Below are positions 9,102 through 20,492 of a DNA stretch of 64,000 nucleotides, one piece after another. Below the pieces are notes generated by a model that was given only the letters and a program-made list of their open reading frames with translations, did not search any database and was not told where the DNA came from. The stretch comes from Persicaria tinctoria (lineage: Eukaryota > Streptophyta > Magnoliopsida > Caryophyllales > Polygonaceae), in assembly GCA_037127255.1 (NCBI GenBank), contig JBANSL010000020.1:63251598-63315597 (forward strand). Direction: 5' to 3'. Position numbers and translations under genes: made by a program. Position 1 is the stretch's first letter. Each line of letters begins with the position of its first letter.

Positions 9102-12100
9102 ATATATGTACTTGGAATTCCTGCGGTATTCGCAGTAGAAACTTCTGGACTAATATTGATATCTTCTGCAAGAACAATCATATAAACGTTCTAGCTCTTT
9201 TGGAAACCAAAACAGATAAGGTTCCCTCCGAAAATTTCTGGCGGAAATGTGGATTCACTAACATTGCTTTCGACCCGGCTGCCGGATTTTCCGGAGGCAT
9301 CTGCTTGCTATGGAAAGGTTTGCCCTCGAGCCAAGGATCTATTGACCTGATATCGGTTAACAACCGTTTTATACACTTCAACTACTCGGACTTTATATCT
9401 CACAGAAAGGTTGCCGTACTGGTGATTTATGCTCCTCCAGACGAGGTTAGGAAAGGGCCCTTTTGGGAATCAATCGATCTTTATATTCAAAACTTACTCA
9501 TACCTTACTGTATAATGGGGGATTTCAATGACATCTGCTCCCCATCGGAGAAGATGGGGGGGGCGTGTCCGCCAAATGGCAGATTTACCCGCCTCACCGA
9601 CTTAAAAAACAGATTTTCTTTACACGAAGTACCTTCCTTCGGGGGCCGTTTTACCTGGAAACGGAAACAACACGGAATTGACCACTGCTTTGAGAGACTG
9701 GATCGTCTCCTCATTCACACAGACGTCCTCACTATATTTGACTCACTTACAACTCAGATCCATCCCTTCACCAGATCTGATCATGCGCCAATCTCGACAG
9801 ATTTCAGTCGGACTGCAAAAACAAAAAACAGACCTTTCAAATTTGAGCTAGCATGGGCAAACCGCCGGGATTATAAGAATCTGGTGTCTCAGGCATGGCG
9901 TCTTGACTCATCGGGCTCCTTCATGTACTGCCTGTTCCAAAAAATGAAACTTCTTAAGCGTCTTTCAAAAGGTTGGCACAAGAAAACCTTCCTCAATATA
10001 AACAATCAAATCAAGACAACCGATCAGAAACTACTACAACTTCAGTCTTCGCTTCTGTCAAACTACAATAACGACGACATAAAATTACTAAAGCAACTGC
10101 TCAATAAAAGAGAAAGAATGCTCGATTTCCATCGAAGATACTGGAGCCAAAGGGCTAAAGTTAAGCATGCCAGGCTTAATGACTCCAACTCTGGATATTT
10201 CCACAAAATCGCCTCGGCCAAAAGGGGAAGGAAAATTATCAAGTCACTCACCCTTTCGGGTGGGGCTGTCGTTGATGATTTTCATATTATTCAACAAGAA
10301 TTTGAAACGGACTTCAATGCTAGATTCCGCTCCTCCTTAAGAAGCGATCTGGACACTACCAGGGACTTAAGGGTTATCCCCTCGAAAGTAACACAAGCAG
10401 AAAACGACATGCTGACCGCTCCAGTATCAAACGCAGAAATTAAAACTGCGGTTTTCTCTATGAGCCCGGACAAAGCACCGGGTCCTGACGGGTTCTCGGC
10501 AGGTTTCTACCAAAAGTTCTGGAGTACAGTAGGGCCCTCTGTCACGAAAGCTGTTAAGGCTTTTTTCTCTAGCGGAACGCTTTTAAGACAATCTAACCAT
10601 ACATTCATAACGTTACTACCAAAACGAGATGACCCAGCAACAGTTAACCACTACCGCCCCATTAGTTTGTGCTCCACCATTTACAAGATTATAGCTAAGG
10701 TTATAACAGCAAGACTTACCAAGATTTTTGAAAAATTGATACATCCCTTACAAGGCGCCTTTACGAAAGGCAGGTCCATCCAGGATAACATTCTGATAGC
10801 CCATGAGGCTTTCCACTCCTTCAAGCTGAAACGGGGTAAGGCAGGCTTACTCGCCTTGAAGCTGGACATGGAGAAGGCTTATGACCGTGTTGAATGGTCC
10901 TTCCTTTTCAATGTTCTTTCCAAGTTCGGTTTTAACGACAAGTTTATTAGTTGGATCAGAGAGTGCGTAACCACGGTGTCTTACTCTGTTCTGGTGAATG
11001 ATGAGCCTACGACACTCATTGAGCCCACTAGGGGACTAAGGCAGGGCGATCCCCTATCACCCTTTCTGTTCGTTTTGGCTTCGGAGGTTTTGGCCAGAAC
11101 TCTGGAACAGGAAAGTGCGGTTAACAAAGATCTGGGAGTAGTGTTTGGTAATCCGGGCATTAAGATTCCTTTTTTAGCTTTCGCTGATGATATCCTCATT
11201 TTCTGTAAAGCTTCACAGTCAGCCTGCTCTTCAGTTCTGTCCATTATTGATCGTTTCTGCCTTATTTCTGGGCAGAAGGTCAATTTACATAAATCTAGCT
11301 TCCAAGCCTCCTCAAACACATCACCAGCAGCTATCACTGCCACGATAGCGGTCCTGGGTATCCCCCAAGCAAACAACTTCGACAAATATCTCGGGTGCCC
11401 AATCGTAAACGGACGCACTAACAAAGACACCTTTAACGATGTAGTACTAAAATCTAAACAACAACTCACCAAATGGAAGGCGTCTAGTCTATCGTCCGAA
11501 GGACGTAAGGTTCTTATCAAATCTAATCTGTGCGCTAAACCGGTTTTCCTAATGCAAGCTTTTTTACTACCGTCTCACATTCACCAAGAACTCGACAAGG
11601 TTTACAGACAATTCTTCTGGAACAAAAGCTCTAAAGCCCCCCCGCTGATTAGTTGGGACAAAATCTGTGCTGACACTTTGAAAGGAGGTTTGGGTATTCA
11701 CAAAGCGGAAACAATGAACATTGCATTACAGATGAAGCTGTTGTGGAAAATTATGTCCGAACCGGACAATATTTGGGTTCGCCTAATCTCCCAAAAATAT
11801 CTCAAAGAACATGACATCCTGACCTATCAAACGAAAGGCAACACTTCTTGGCAGTGGAGACGCCTTATGTCTATCCGACATCATTTCCAAAGCGCTCTTC
11901 ATTGGTCTGTTGGTGATGGGAATTCCATTGACTTCTGGTCCCAGAAATGGGCCGGCGATGAACCGCTGGCTTGCAGGGTACTCCAACCGATACCAAATGA
12001 CCTTTCAAACATAAAAGTTTCCCACTTCATCAACCAAAACTTGCAATGGAACAGGGAATTGCTTTTCTCTAGCTTAACAAACATCATTTCACAGGATGAC

Positions 12101-13294
12101 ATCAAGCTTCTGCTTGGTATCGTACTGCCTAATAATCCTATGAAGGATCGAGTGTATTGGGGGCCAAGCACTAATGGGTGGTTCTCGACTAGCTCAGCAA
12201 ACAACATGCTGTCAGCCAACAAGGGGTTACAAGACTATGATTGTGGTTGGATATGGAACCTTGATGTTCCGCCGAAGGTTCGTCATTTTCTTTGGAAAAT
12301 ATCCCGGGATGGCCTCCCTACTTCGGAACGCCTACAAAAGTCCCACGTTTCTGTACCATCTGGGTGTCACTTTTGTGATATTACAAACGAATCAGACAAG
12401 CACATGTTTCTTCAATGCCCGGTTACTATCAGCCTACTTAGGACTCTTCGCATCCGCTGTCCGAGCCTTTCCCACCTAGCCGTCAACTCGGGCTCAAACT
12501 TTCCCCTAAACCTGGTTCGGCGGGTGGTGGGCAAGGAACATTTCGGCCCTCTAGCATGTGCGTGGTGGACTATCTGGTTCTTTAGGAACCAACTGGCTTT
12601 TGACCACACGACGAAAGTATCCATTACTGAAATGGAAATTTTCCATACTACTTTTACACAATGTTGGAAACAATCGAAACTGCTTGACGCTGAGTCATCT
12701 TCAGGTACGCCTTTGCCTCCTAAGGTAATCCATCCCGGCTGTCGCTTTACGTCAACCGCAGCCAAGGGTAAGGGTCGAAGTCGTTCGGGCCTTTGGGATA
12801 AACCATCGATGGACTGCTACAAGCTTAACTTTGACGGTTCTGTAAGAGCGGGTATTTCGGCTTCTTACGGTTTCGTCATTAGGGACTGGTGCGGCCGAGT
12901 GGTTGCCATGGGGCGAAACTCGTGCATCAATGTCTCAGTTGTTTTTGCCGAGAACCTCGGTCTAAAAATGGGAATCCTTCGGGCTAAACAGCTGAATATT
13001 CGTAACCTCCTGATCGAGGGCGATAACCTTCTGGTTATTAAAGCTCTGCTAGGGGACTGGAAGTGCCCCTGGAATATCGAGCTCCTACAATCTGATATTC
13101 TGTTAGATACTTTGTCTTTTTCTTATGTAGCTATCCGTCATATTTTCAGGGAATCGAATGCAGTGGCTGACTATCTCGCGCGTAGTGCACATGCTTCCCC
13201 TGCCGACGCCTGCTACGACGACGATCCAGAGCTCTGTGCTCTCATCCGCAAGGATGCGCTAGGAAGGAGTCCTGCTACGGCCGACCCAACCTAA
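9098..13294 (+). CDS. LINE ORF2: endonuclease / reverse transcriptase / RNase H polyprotein
   Basis: A 1398-residue polyprotein for target-primed reverse transcription. Domains in order: apurinic-like endonuclease from residue 1 (TWNSCGIRS, LLETKT, MGDFND, and SDHAPIS near 230); reverse transcriptase about 505-770 (HYRPISLCSTIYKI, LKLDMEKAYDRVEW, LRQGDPLSPFLF, catalytic F695-A-D-D698); zf-RVT near 1050-1110 (VPPKVRHFLWK...CHFC...HMFLQCP); and a C-terminal RNase H of the RVT_3 type starting near 1241 (KLNFDGS, IEGDN). No stops or frameshifts. The ATG overlaps the stop of the spacer frame. All catalytic signatures I can check are present, so the element may be competent. Confidence 0.95.
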   Translation: MNICTWNSCGIRSRNFWTNIDIFCKNNHINVLALLETKTDKVPSENFWRKCGFTNIAFDPAAGFSGGICLLWKGLPSSQGSIDLISVNNRFIHFNYSDFISHRKVAVLVIYAPPDEVRKGPFWESIDLYIQNLLIPYCIMGDFNDICSPSEKMGGACPPNGRFTRLTDLKNRFSLHEVPSFGGRFTWKRKQHGIDHCFERLDRLLIHTDVLTIFDSLTTQIHPFTRSDHAPISTDFSRTAKTKNRPFKFELAWANRRDYKNLVSQAWRLDSSGSFMYCLFQKMKLLKRLSKGWHKKTFLNINNQIKTTDQKLLQLQSSLLSNYNNDDIKLLKQLLNKRERMLDFHRRYWSQRAKVKHARLNDSNSGYFHKIASAKRGRKIIKSLTLSGGAVVDDFHIIQQEFETDFNARFRSSLRSDLDTTRDLRVIPSKVTQAENDMLTAPVSNAEIKTAVFSMSPDKAPGPDGFSAGFYQKFWSTVGPSVTKAVKAFFSSGTLLRQSNHTFITLLPKRDDPATVNHYRPISLCSTIYKIIAKVITARLTKIFEKLIHPLQGAFTKGRSIQDNILIAHEAFHSFKLKRGKAGLLALKLDMEKAYDRVEWSFLFNVLSKFGFNDKFISWIRECVTTVSYSVLVNDEPTTLIEPTRGLRQGDPLSPFLFVLASEVLARTLEQESAVNKDLGVVFGNPGIKIPFLAFADDILIFCKASQSACSSVLSIIDRFCLISGQKVNLHKSSFQASSNTSPAAITATIAVLGIPQANNFDKYLGCPIVNGRTNKDTFNDVVLKSKQQLTKWKASSLSSEGRKVLIKSNLCAKPVFLMQAFLLPSHIHQELDKVYRQFFWNKSSKAPPLISWDKICADTLKGGLGIHKAETMNIALQMKLLWKIMSEPDNIWVRLISQKYLKEHDILTYQTKGNTSWQWRRLMSIRHHFQSALHWSVGDGNSIDFWSQKWAGDEPLACRVLQPIPNDLSNIKVSHFINQNLQWNRELLFSSLTNIISQDDIKLLLGIVLPNNPMKDRVYWGPSTNGWFSTSSANNMLSANKGLQDYDCGWIWNLDVPPKVRHFLWKISRDGLPTSERLQKSHVSVPSGCHFCDITNESDKHMFLQCPVTISLLRTLRIRCPSLSHLAVNSGSNFPLNLVRRVVGKEHFGPLACAWWTIWFFRNQLAFDHTTKVSITEMEIFHTTFTQCWKQSKLLDAESSSGTPLPPKVIHPGCRFTSTAAKGKGRSRSGLWDKPSMDCYKLNFDGSVRAGISASYGFVIRDWCGRVVAMGRNSCINVSVVFAENLGLKMGILRAKQLNIRNLLIEGDNLLVIKALLGDWKCPWNIELLQSDILLDTLSFSYVAIRHIFRESNAVADYLARSAHASPADACYDDDPELCALIRKDALGRSPATADPT

Positions 13295-13376
13295 TTTTTA
13301 TTCTGCGTCAAAAAAAAAAAAAAAAAAAAAAAAGGCTGCTACTCTGCCTAGTTGCTCCTGCGGCTGCCCCACACCC

Positions 13377-13384
13377 TATTAAAA
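13377..13384 (+). promoter_or_regulatory. Possible TATA box of the UBC13-type gene
   Basis: TATTAAAA lies about 64 bp before the start codon and only about 44 bp downstream of the LINE poly-A tail, so the core promoter appears to survive directly beside the insertion. Confidence 0.4.
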
Positions 13385-13447
13385 CCCTTTTCATCCTCAC
13401 GACTAAACTCCAAATCATCTGCTCCGATCATCTTCCTCAACATCTCA

Positions 13448-15256
13448 ATGGCCAACAGCAATCTACCTCGAAGGATCATCAAGGTTCCTCCTCTCCCTCT
13501 TCTTTCTCGATTCTCCGATTTCTCTCCCCTTCCATCGCTCGATCCCTCTCCCAATTGATTCTCTTGCTTTATCTGTCTCCTACTTTCCTCTTGTTTGTAA
13601 ATTTGATTTGCTCTCCGATCTGAGCAGGAAACACAACGCCTTCTCAGTGAGCCAGGTCTCTCCCGCTTTCTTCATTTCAATTCACATCCTCAATCCAAAA
13701 TTAGTTCCAGCTATTTGCTTTTTGAGAGTTGCTGTTGTAACCGATCTGATGTTTGTAATTGTAGCTCCTGGAATCAGCGCTTCTCCTTCTGAAGATAATA
13801 TGCGCTACTTCAATGTCATGATTCTCGGCCCTTCTCAGTCTCCTTATGAAGGTCTGTCTCTATTTCTGTTACTGAAATTCTCAATTAGATAGATTTTGCG
13901 TTTTAATCCACTCGATTCGATTTACTGGTTTGTAATTCAATCTCTGTTCAGGAGGCGTCTTCAAGTTGGAATTGTTTTTGCCTGAAGAGTATCCGATGGC
14001 ACCGCCAAAGGTACCAAATTCATCGTCAATTTGAAGAGAAATTTTCAATTTTCATTTAGGGTTTTATGATCCACAATGGGATTTCATATGCATACATTTC
14101 AATTCAAGTAATCAAGTGCAGGGTCCACCTAACCACCTTGCCTTATGTTTGATTTTCTTATCTTCTTCCATCATGGAGTGTGTCTCAGCAATTGATATTC
14201 ATACAACTCCTTTTTAATGCTTTTTGTGGAACTCAGTGGAAGCCATCCTCAAATGGCATCTTTGATAGTTATTTACAATGGATTAAACACAATTGCTGCA
14301 TATATTTCTCCCATCACTGCATAGTGCTTTACCTTTAAAAGAAACACTTTATTTGTTCAATTTCTGGATTCACTTTTATTGTTACATAAATTATAGGAGC
14401 CTTCCGATGTCCGGATCCAAAACTAGAACTGGTAGTAAACTTAGACGTCAAGCTGGTACTAAGAAATGTTACTAAAAATACGGAGTATTACATTAAGGCT
14501 GTACTACTTCTCGTTCTCGTGTTCTAATGCTACTAAGAAATGTTAAAATTTTAATGCGGATAGAGATGTTTGAGTTGGCTTTATGCTTTCCTGTTTTCTG
14601 CAGGTGCGGTTCCTGACCAAGATTTACCATCCTAACATTGACAAGCTTGGAAGGATATGCCTCGACATTCTTAAAGATAAATGGAGTCCAGCTCTCCAGA
14701 TTCGGACTGTGCTGTTAAGGTATGTTTTGATCCTTCCCCTGAAATCTGTTCAGAAAAAACTAACTGGGCAAAACTGGGCAGGGCATTAGACAACTAACTT
14801 GTCTATAATGAAAAAATAATGCTCTGTTGATCCAAGCATATGTAGAATAGGAATGATTGGTCTGATTTCTTTGAGGAAGTTCATTCGGAATGGATGATAT
14901 CAGGACGTAGCGTTCAAACAGCATGCTTTGAATGAAATAATCACATGATGTACATAATATTGTGATATTTGACCAGGTTATAATGTTTCCTGTATCAGCA
15001 TCCAAGCTCTTTTAAGTGCTCCTAACCCTGACGATCCACTTTCTGAGAATGTCGCTAAACATTGGAAGAGCAATGAAGCCGAAGCTGTTGAAACAGGTCT
15101 TTTTCTTTCTCACCTTCTGACCCATTTTTTTCTTGCTCTTCCCTTCTTTTCCTTCTTTCTTGTAGAAATTGAAGAATCAGTTTTATTCACATTTTGACTG
15201 TTTAAAAAACCTTTGCAGCAAAGGAATGGACCCGTTTATATGCAACAGGCGCATGA
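13448..15256 (+). CDS. UBC35/36-like: Ubiquitin-conjugating enzyme E2, UBC13 type (UBC35/36-like)
   Basis: Seven exons join in frame: 13448-13483, 13628-13655, 13765-13851, 13952-14010, 14604-14719, 14999-15096 and 15219-15256, encoding 153 residues, the normal length for UBC13. The E2 fold is complete: [19 protein letters not shown], the HPN motif (H79-P80-N81), and catalytic Cys89 in [14 protein letters not shown]. The C-terminus is WTRLYATGA. In plants this E2 pairs with UEV1/MMZ proteins to build Lys63-linked ubiquitin chains in DNA-damage tolerance, iron response and signalling. All introns are GT-AG. The LINE at 5914-13333 separates it from its original distal promoter. Confidence 0.95.
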
Positions 15257-15935
15257 CAGCTGAGACGTGTGATTTCAGATTTACTCACTTCTGTGATGTA
15301 TGTTGAAACTATATGGTCATCACCATCTCAGATAACAACCGAAAGCAATGTTTGACTTCCTACATATGTAATCTATCTCAAGCAAAACTTAAGCTTCCGC
15401 TTGTAGATGATCTGCTTCAAAAATACTATGAACTTTGCATTCTAATCATCTATCCCTGTTGTTCATCACTCCATGTCATTCCCAGATCATTACCCTCTTG
15501 GTTATTTGCAAACAAGTAAAAACTGGCATCTAAAGCATGAGATGGAGGTGCCCTCAGTCGAGATAACTACTGTGTTGTCACCTGGGTGAATGGTGGTTAA
15601 GTTGCAGCTGCAACATCAACTGAAAATTCATATGCTATTAAATCGGGCTGAATATTAATGGTCTTAACTACTCAAAATCAAGATCATGGCTGTTGTAAAG
15701 TTACTGATTCAAGATCAATAGTACGATGAATTGAAGCTCCTTCAACATGCCTATCCATCTTTTAGCTGTGCCAAAGAACATTTGCAGTATCTAATACCTC
15801 TAAATAGTTCTGTGAACAGGAAAGCAATGCAAATTCCTGAGGGAAATCCGAAAAATGAAATTACTAGTTGCTGCTATTAGGCATCACCTTGTAGAGTTGT
15901 TGAAAGCTTTCGGATCTGCTGAACTGAACTTGATT
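15257..15935. other. 3' flanks of two convergent genes
   Basis: 3' UTR and downstream region of the E2 gene and of the minus-strand gene ending at 15936. No other feature seen. Confidence 0.4.
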
Positions 15936-17300
15936 TCAGGCAAAGATGCCAAGTTCCAGGCTGAGATTTAGCATGTTTCCGCTCGAGAGATGTTCCAGGA
16001 CCTTTTGGCTCACTTTCCTCTTCCTCTTGTTTTCTGGTTTTGGATTATCCTCGGGCATTGTAGAAGAAGAGGAGCCAGAAGTTCCGATCATCAGGACTCC
16101 GTTATCTTTCTGGTCTTTCGAGTTATCTTCACCACTGGCAACAGATTTTCCACTTTTGCCTCGACTCTTCGACTTGGTCACCGTTCCAGTCTTCCTGTTG
16201 TTCTTCCTCTTCTTCGTTGCTGATTTAAGGCCAGCAGGATCAACAGAATCCTTAGGATTGCAAGTAGGAGACTTAGTATTGTGGCGAGTTGAACTAATGG
16301 ATCTGACAGAGACCACAGGGCAAGCTTGCCAGTTCATCTGCGTGAGATCTTTGATCACATTGGTCAGAGTCATTGGTGCTGGATGTATGCATTCACCAAG
16401 TGTAGATCGGGAGAAATCCTTTAGCTCCATTTTGCTTACTGCCTCCATCAGTTGATCCTGTTGGAGATTGTCAAATGGACCGACAGATCGAGTGCTGAGA
16501 TACAGAGAGATGCCACACTAGGAAGAGTTGCACTGATTGCATAAGAAATTCATACCTTCTTGCCGTTAATCTGCTTGTATCCATTTATGGAGAGAATCTG
16601 TTCGAAGACAAAATAGCCAAAAAAAATTAAAAACAAAAATCATCGTCACATGACTCAAATATGAAGCAAAACCTAGTGCCTACTGGCAGAAGTTAAGGAA
16701 CTCATCGCTGAAAAGCAAACAAAATCATCCATTCGTAACGGAAAAAAATTCAATTCGAGGACAACGATGCGACGCGTCATTTAATCTGTTCAGATTTTAA
16801 ACACCGATACACCTACTTTGAAGCTCGAACAGATTAACAATTTGACATAGCTGTATTCAGTAGTAAAAACAACTCAATTCAAGAGGGAGAAGGATAAAGT
16901 CCGTACAGTGAATTCTAGGTGGAAGAAACGGAATCGAGTTGTGAAAATAGCAAACAAAGTATGATAAAAGAAAAATGAAAGATCACGGCAATTCCAATCG
17001 AGGACAACGAAACACGATTTCAAAAACACAGATGCGTACACGGAATTTTTAAAGAAAAGGATTAACTCCGTGAAGTGGATTCAAGCTTGAAAGAAACGGA
17101 TTCGAAGTTCTGAAATAGCAAACAACAAATGAAGAGAGAGAAGAGATCACCATATTGAGGTCTCGCATGCTGAAACCACTGTAGTCGCCGGAGGCAAGGA
17201 CGCCGAAGTACTTGTCGAGAGAGAGCTTCGGCTTGACTTTCAGGGACGGGGTGCTGTGCTGATCCGCGGTTCCATGTTCATGGTGATGATCCTCCTCCAT
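15936..17300 (-). CDS. Conserved plant protein of unknown function, three exons
   Basis: Exons 17300-17151, 16597-16556 and 16457-15936 join in frame (50 + 14 + 173 codons) to give 237 residues. The N-terminal half looks like a folded, conserved domain: LSLDKYFGVLASGDYSGFS, then ILSINGYKQINGKKDQLMEA, then STLGECIHPAPMTL. The part NGYKQINGKKDQLMEAV resembles a SAP-like helix pair, but I am not confident. The C-terminal half is low-complexity, Lys/Ser-rich and nuclear-looking (KKRKNNRK, KRKRKVSQKVLEHL). The antisense frame over exon 3 is a shadow. Function unknown; a nuclear regulator is only an inference from composition. Confidence 0.8.
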
Positions 17301-17626
17301 CTTCTCTCTCGATCGGGATTGAAGTTGCTGCGACGCGAAACAGAAATTGGTGGTTTTGCACTCGAAATGCGAGAAGCGAACGCTAACGAACCGTATTTGT
17401 AATGAGAGCGACCCCTCGTCGTGGCTTGCAATGCCACGTCATCATTTCATTCTGTACATGAAATTTTATCTAGTGATGGGTAAATTTTGGATCAGATTAG
17501 AATTTACAGGAACCAGCAATATAATAGTCTAGTCACGGTTCATAAAAATTAAAATCTTGATTTTTGGTCTAAAATTAGAACTGTACTAGAATCTTTGGTT
17601 CATGATTGTTTGGACCGGAATGTGTG

Positions 17627-17657
<31 letters not shown>

Positions 17658-18209
17658 AATAAAGTTGAAGTGATCAAATAAAAAAACATTATAAATTACT
17701 TTTTTATTTATATAGTATTAGTAAGAATAATTTAATTAAATTTATTTTCACATTTAATAAATAACTTTAAAATGTATTATAAATTATTTTTTAATCCATT
17801 TAATTTTCAAACTGATCCATTCGGTCCGTGGATCGGAAAAACCGCAAACGTATATTGATGCCTCGGTTCGATCTACATCTCAAGGTTTTTCAATTTCCGA
17901 TTCTCCAATCTTGGATCAGACCGAAATTTCCGATCTGACCCGATCTGGTCCAGACCGGTTGCCCAACACTAATTTTATCTCAGTTGTTAGGACCGTTTGT
18001 CGCGCCAAAGATTAATCTAATTTAATATTATAATTTATCTTAAAATACAATTTTAAATGAAATTTTATAGAAATATCAAAATTTTAGCCTTGATGGATAT
18101 ATTAAAAGAGTAAATTTTTATTTGACATTACAAATTACATAGAGTTTTTAAAATTATTTTTTAAGAAATCGCAAAAAACTTTGCCACGCCGCTTAAATTT
18201 GTGTCAAAC
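17301..18209. other. Promoter of the minus-strand gene, then AT-rich intergenic DNA
   Basis: The first 100-150 bases are probably 5' leader and promoter. A (TA)n microsatellite lies near 17624-17645. Short scattered words (ggatcggaaaaacc, ccgatctgacccgatctgg) suggest an old repeat, but no boundaries are visible. Confidence 0.4.
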
Positions 18210-19446
18210 ATGTTTTTTTTTTTTTTGAACCGGAAAAAATTTAACTGTTGGCAGAGCCAACTAGCCAAGAGCATCCTTACGGATGATACTGCTCAAGACA
18301 ACATCAGGGGGCAAGGCTGAGCTGGAAAACCCAAAATCTAGATGAGATAGTCGGTTAGTAGCTTGATTGTCATCCCTAAATACATGAGAGACCTCAAATT
18401 CTGGAATCATATTCAGAGCGCATAGAGTGTCGGATAAAAGCATCTCTATATCGCCACAACAAGACACACCTGCCTTGAGGTTTTTGATAATACTAAGACT
18501 ATCACCTTCAATGCAGATACGCAGAATTTTTAATTCAACTACTTTGAGTACACCTCTCCAAAGGTCAAAGCATTCAGAACCAATGGGAGAAGCGAGTGGG
18601 GAGGAGCCATATTCAACATACCGAGCACATCCTAGACAATCCCTGATTAAGAACCCATAAGTTCCTAGTTTGTCAAAGGAGAACGCTCCATCAAAATTTA
18701 GTTTGTACCAATTATCTCTGGGTTTTTCCCACTTTGTGATCCTTTTCATAGTCTTTGTTGGTTTGATCATTTTGTTATCTGTGTCCTTATTTGTGCTTAA
18801 GTCATCCATTTTTGCTTTTTCCCAGTTGGTTAATTCTTCTTTTATGAATGATGCTATAGTTTTTGGACTGGCTTTGATTTTATCGAAAAGAGCTTTGTTC
18901 CTGAAATACCATAAAAACCACCGGGCAGTGACAAGAAATGAGAATTCTGATTTACTTAAAGAAGCATGGAGTGCACATAGTAATTCGGTTATGTTTTGAG
19001 TGGTGTTATATACTCTTTGGAGGGTGTTGAAAATTTTTGGGGATAGATGTTGTAGTGTGATTGATGTTGCTGGGCAATGGAATAATAAGTGATCAGTATC
19101 TTCGAAGTTCATGCCACATGAAGGGCAGTCAGTGAGAATGCACACACCTCTAGAAGCTAGCTTAGTAGATGTTGGTAGGACATTTTTGGAGATGCGCCAC
19201 ATGAAATCTTTAATTTTTGGGGTCACATCCAACTTCCATATCCAATAGAGCTCCGATACAGAGTGATTTTTTGCTTTTTTTATCGATTCCATGGCCGAGG
19301 CCGTTGAGAACCACCCGTTTTTACTGGGGCTAGCCCAGTATAGCCGATCTTGTTGGATATGTTTTGGGATTGGAGTTTGTGTTATGTTTATCAGCGTTTC
19401 TCTACTGATCTGGTTGTTTAAGGTGTTCTGTAGTTTGTTAGTGTCT
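18210..19446 (-). mobile_element. LINE remnant, 3' part (zf-RVT and RNase H)
   Basis: The plus-strand T run at about 18212-18226 is the poly-A tail of a minus-strand LINE. Upstream of it the minus strand encodes WIWKLDVTPKIKDFMWRIS with CPSCGMNFEDTDHLLFHCP (zf-RVT) and then YKLNFDGAFSFDKLGTYGFLIRD...CIEGDS (RVT_3 RNase H). It ends in SIIRKDALG, parallel to the end of the intact LINE's ORF2. The open frame runs from about 19445 to 18261 without stops. Upstream coding continues at 21690-21800 on the other side of the LTR element. Confidence 0.88.
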
Positions 19447-19469
19447 CAGGTTTGATCCTCCAATATAAA

Positions 19470-20492
19470 TGATGCGGGACCATCCAAGACATCATCAAAG
19501 ACACCTTCGGATGATGTCTTTCTAAAAAGGAAGAAGAAGGCTCCACCATGGGAAAAGGTCCAAAGGTGGGAGTTTGACGTTTAGCTCGTTCATAGTCATT
19601 TGACAGCTTTTCGACGTCTCTGTAAAATGGGTCGTACGGATTCAATATTGATCGGATTGAGGCGTGCCATACCTTGTTGGAACGAGGACGAAGAGATCTA
19701 CAACTTTTCTGTTGAAGGTTTTTCCAGATTCGACATATTGCTTGGCCGAAATCCACATTCTTTGAGCTGCTGCTGGTTTTGACGGGATTTTGTTAAGTTT
19801 AGAACATTATGTTTATTTCCTATTTTTAGTATTTCTTTTACTTAAGTTATTTTAGGAAACTTTAAGGTTATTTTTATTATTTCCATTAGATGTTAGTTTT
19901 ATCTTATTCTATCATCTAACTCGGCCCAACAGCCCTGCGTGGCCTATATATTCCGAGTTCTCCTATTGTAATTCAATAGGAACATTATGAATAGAATTTA
20001 GATCTCTCAAATTGTGTGAAACACATGGAGTGTCTTGTTGATCCAACTAGAGCTGTGCTCGTTGATCATCGAATTGGTTTGATCTAGCTTGGTTTGCTTT
20101 GTGTTCGTCAACTTCGCAAGACTTGGTGATCCTAGTATTCACAAGCCCCCTTCTGGTGCTTCAAGTTGTCCGCTTGATTGTGTCGGATTGTAGAGGCGGG
20201 TTGTGTAGGCATTGGTATTGGTTCCTACCCTCTGAGGAGGCCTGGGGTCTTTATCTTGTGCTACATAGATCGACTCAGTCCTTATCAGGTCGTGTCTTTC
20301 CATTCTTGCATTCAATTTCGAGTCTTTATCTATCTTTATCGAGTCTTTGTCATTCTTGTTTAGTGTCGACATCAAGAATCCTTGTTCTTGATCGTTCTTG
20401 CTGCGTCTTTATTGTTTCTTGGCTGTTCCTGATTGATCTTGATCGAGTTCTTGTTTTTCTTGTTCAGTTCTTGCTTGTTGTCAATCCCTACA
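19470..20492 (+). repeat. Left LTR of the nested element
   Basis: Starts TGATGC and ends CCCTACA. Shares long near-identical blocks with the right LTR but lacks about 45 bp near its start relative to that copy. Contains a TATATATTCC promoter-like motif near 19945. Confidence 0.75.

Larger units (their letters stand above)
5914..13333 (+). mobile_element. Full-length L1-type LINE, apparently intact
   Basis: A 7.4-kb plant LINE with a short leader, ORF1, a 1-kb spacer frame, ORF2 and a 24-A tail (about 13310-13333). It is flanked by a perfect 15-bp target duplication GGCTGCTACTCTGCC (5899-5913 and 13334-13348). Neither ORF1 nor ORF2 is interrupted, and the tail is nearly pure A, both signs of recent insertion. 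It landed about 115 bp upstream of the start codon of a UBC13-type gene in the same orientation. The ORF2 domain order (endonuclease, reverse transcriptase, zf-RVT, RNase H) places it with plant L1 elements. Confidence 0.95.

Noticed and set aside
10981..11520. 179-codon minus-strand frame
   Set aside because: Antisense of the LINE reverse transcriptase domain.
15946..16455. 169-codon plus-strand frame
   Set aside because: Exact antisense of the third exon of the minus-strand gene; hydrophobic product is a by-product of Lys/Ser-rich codons.
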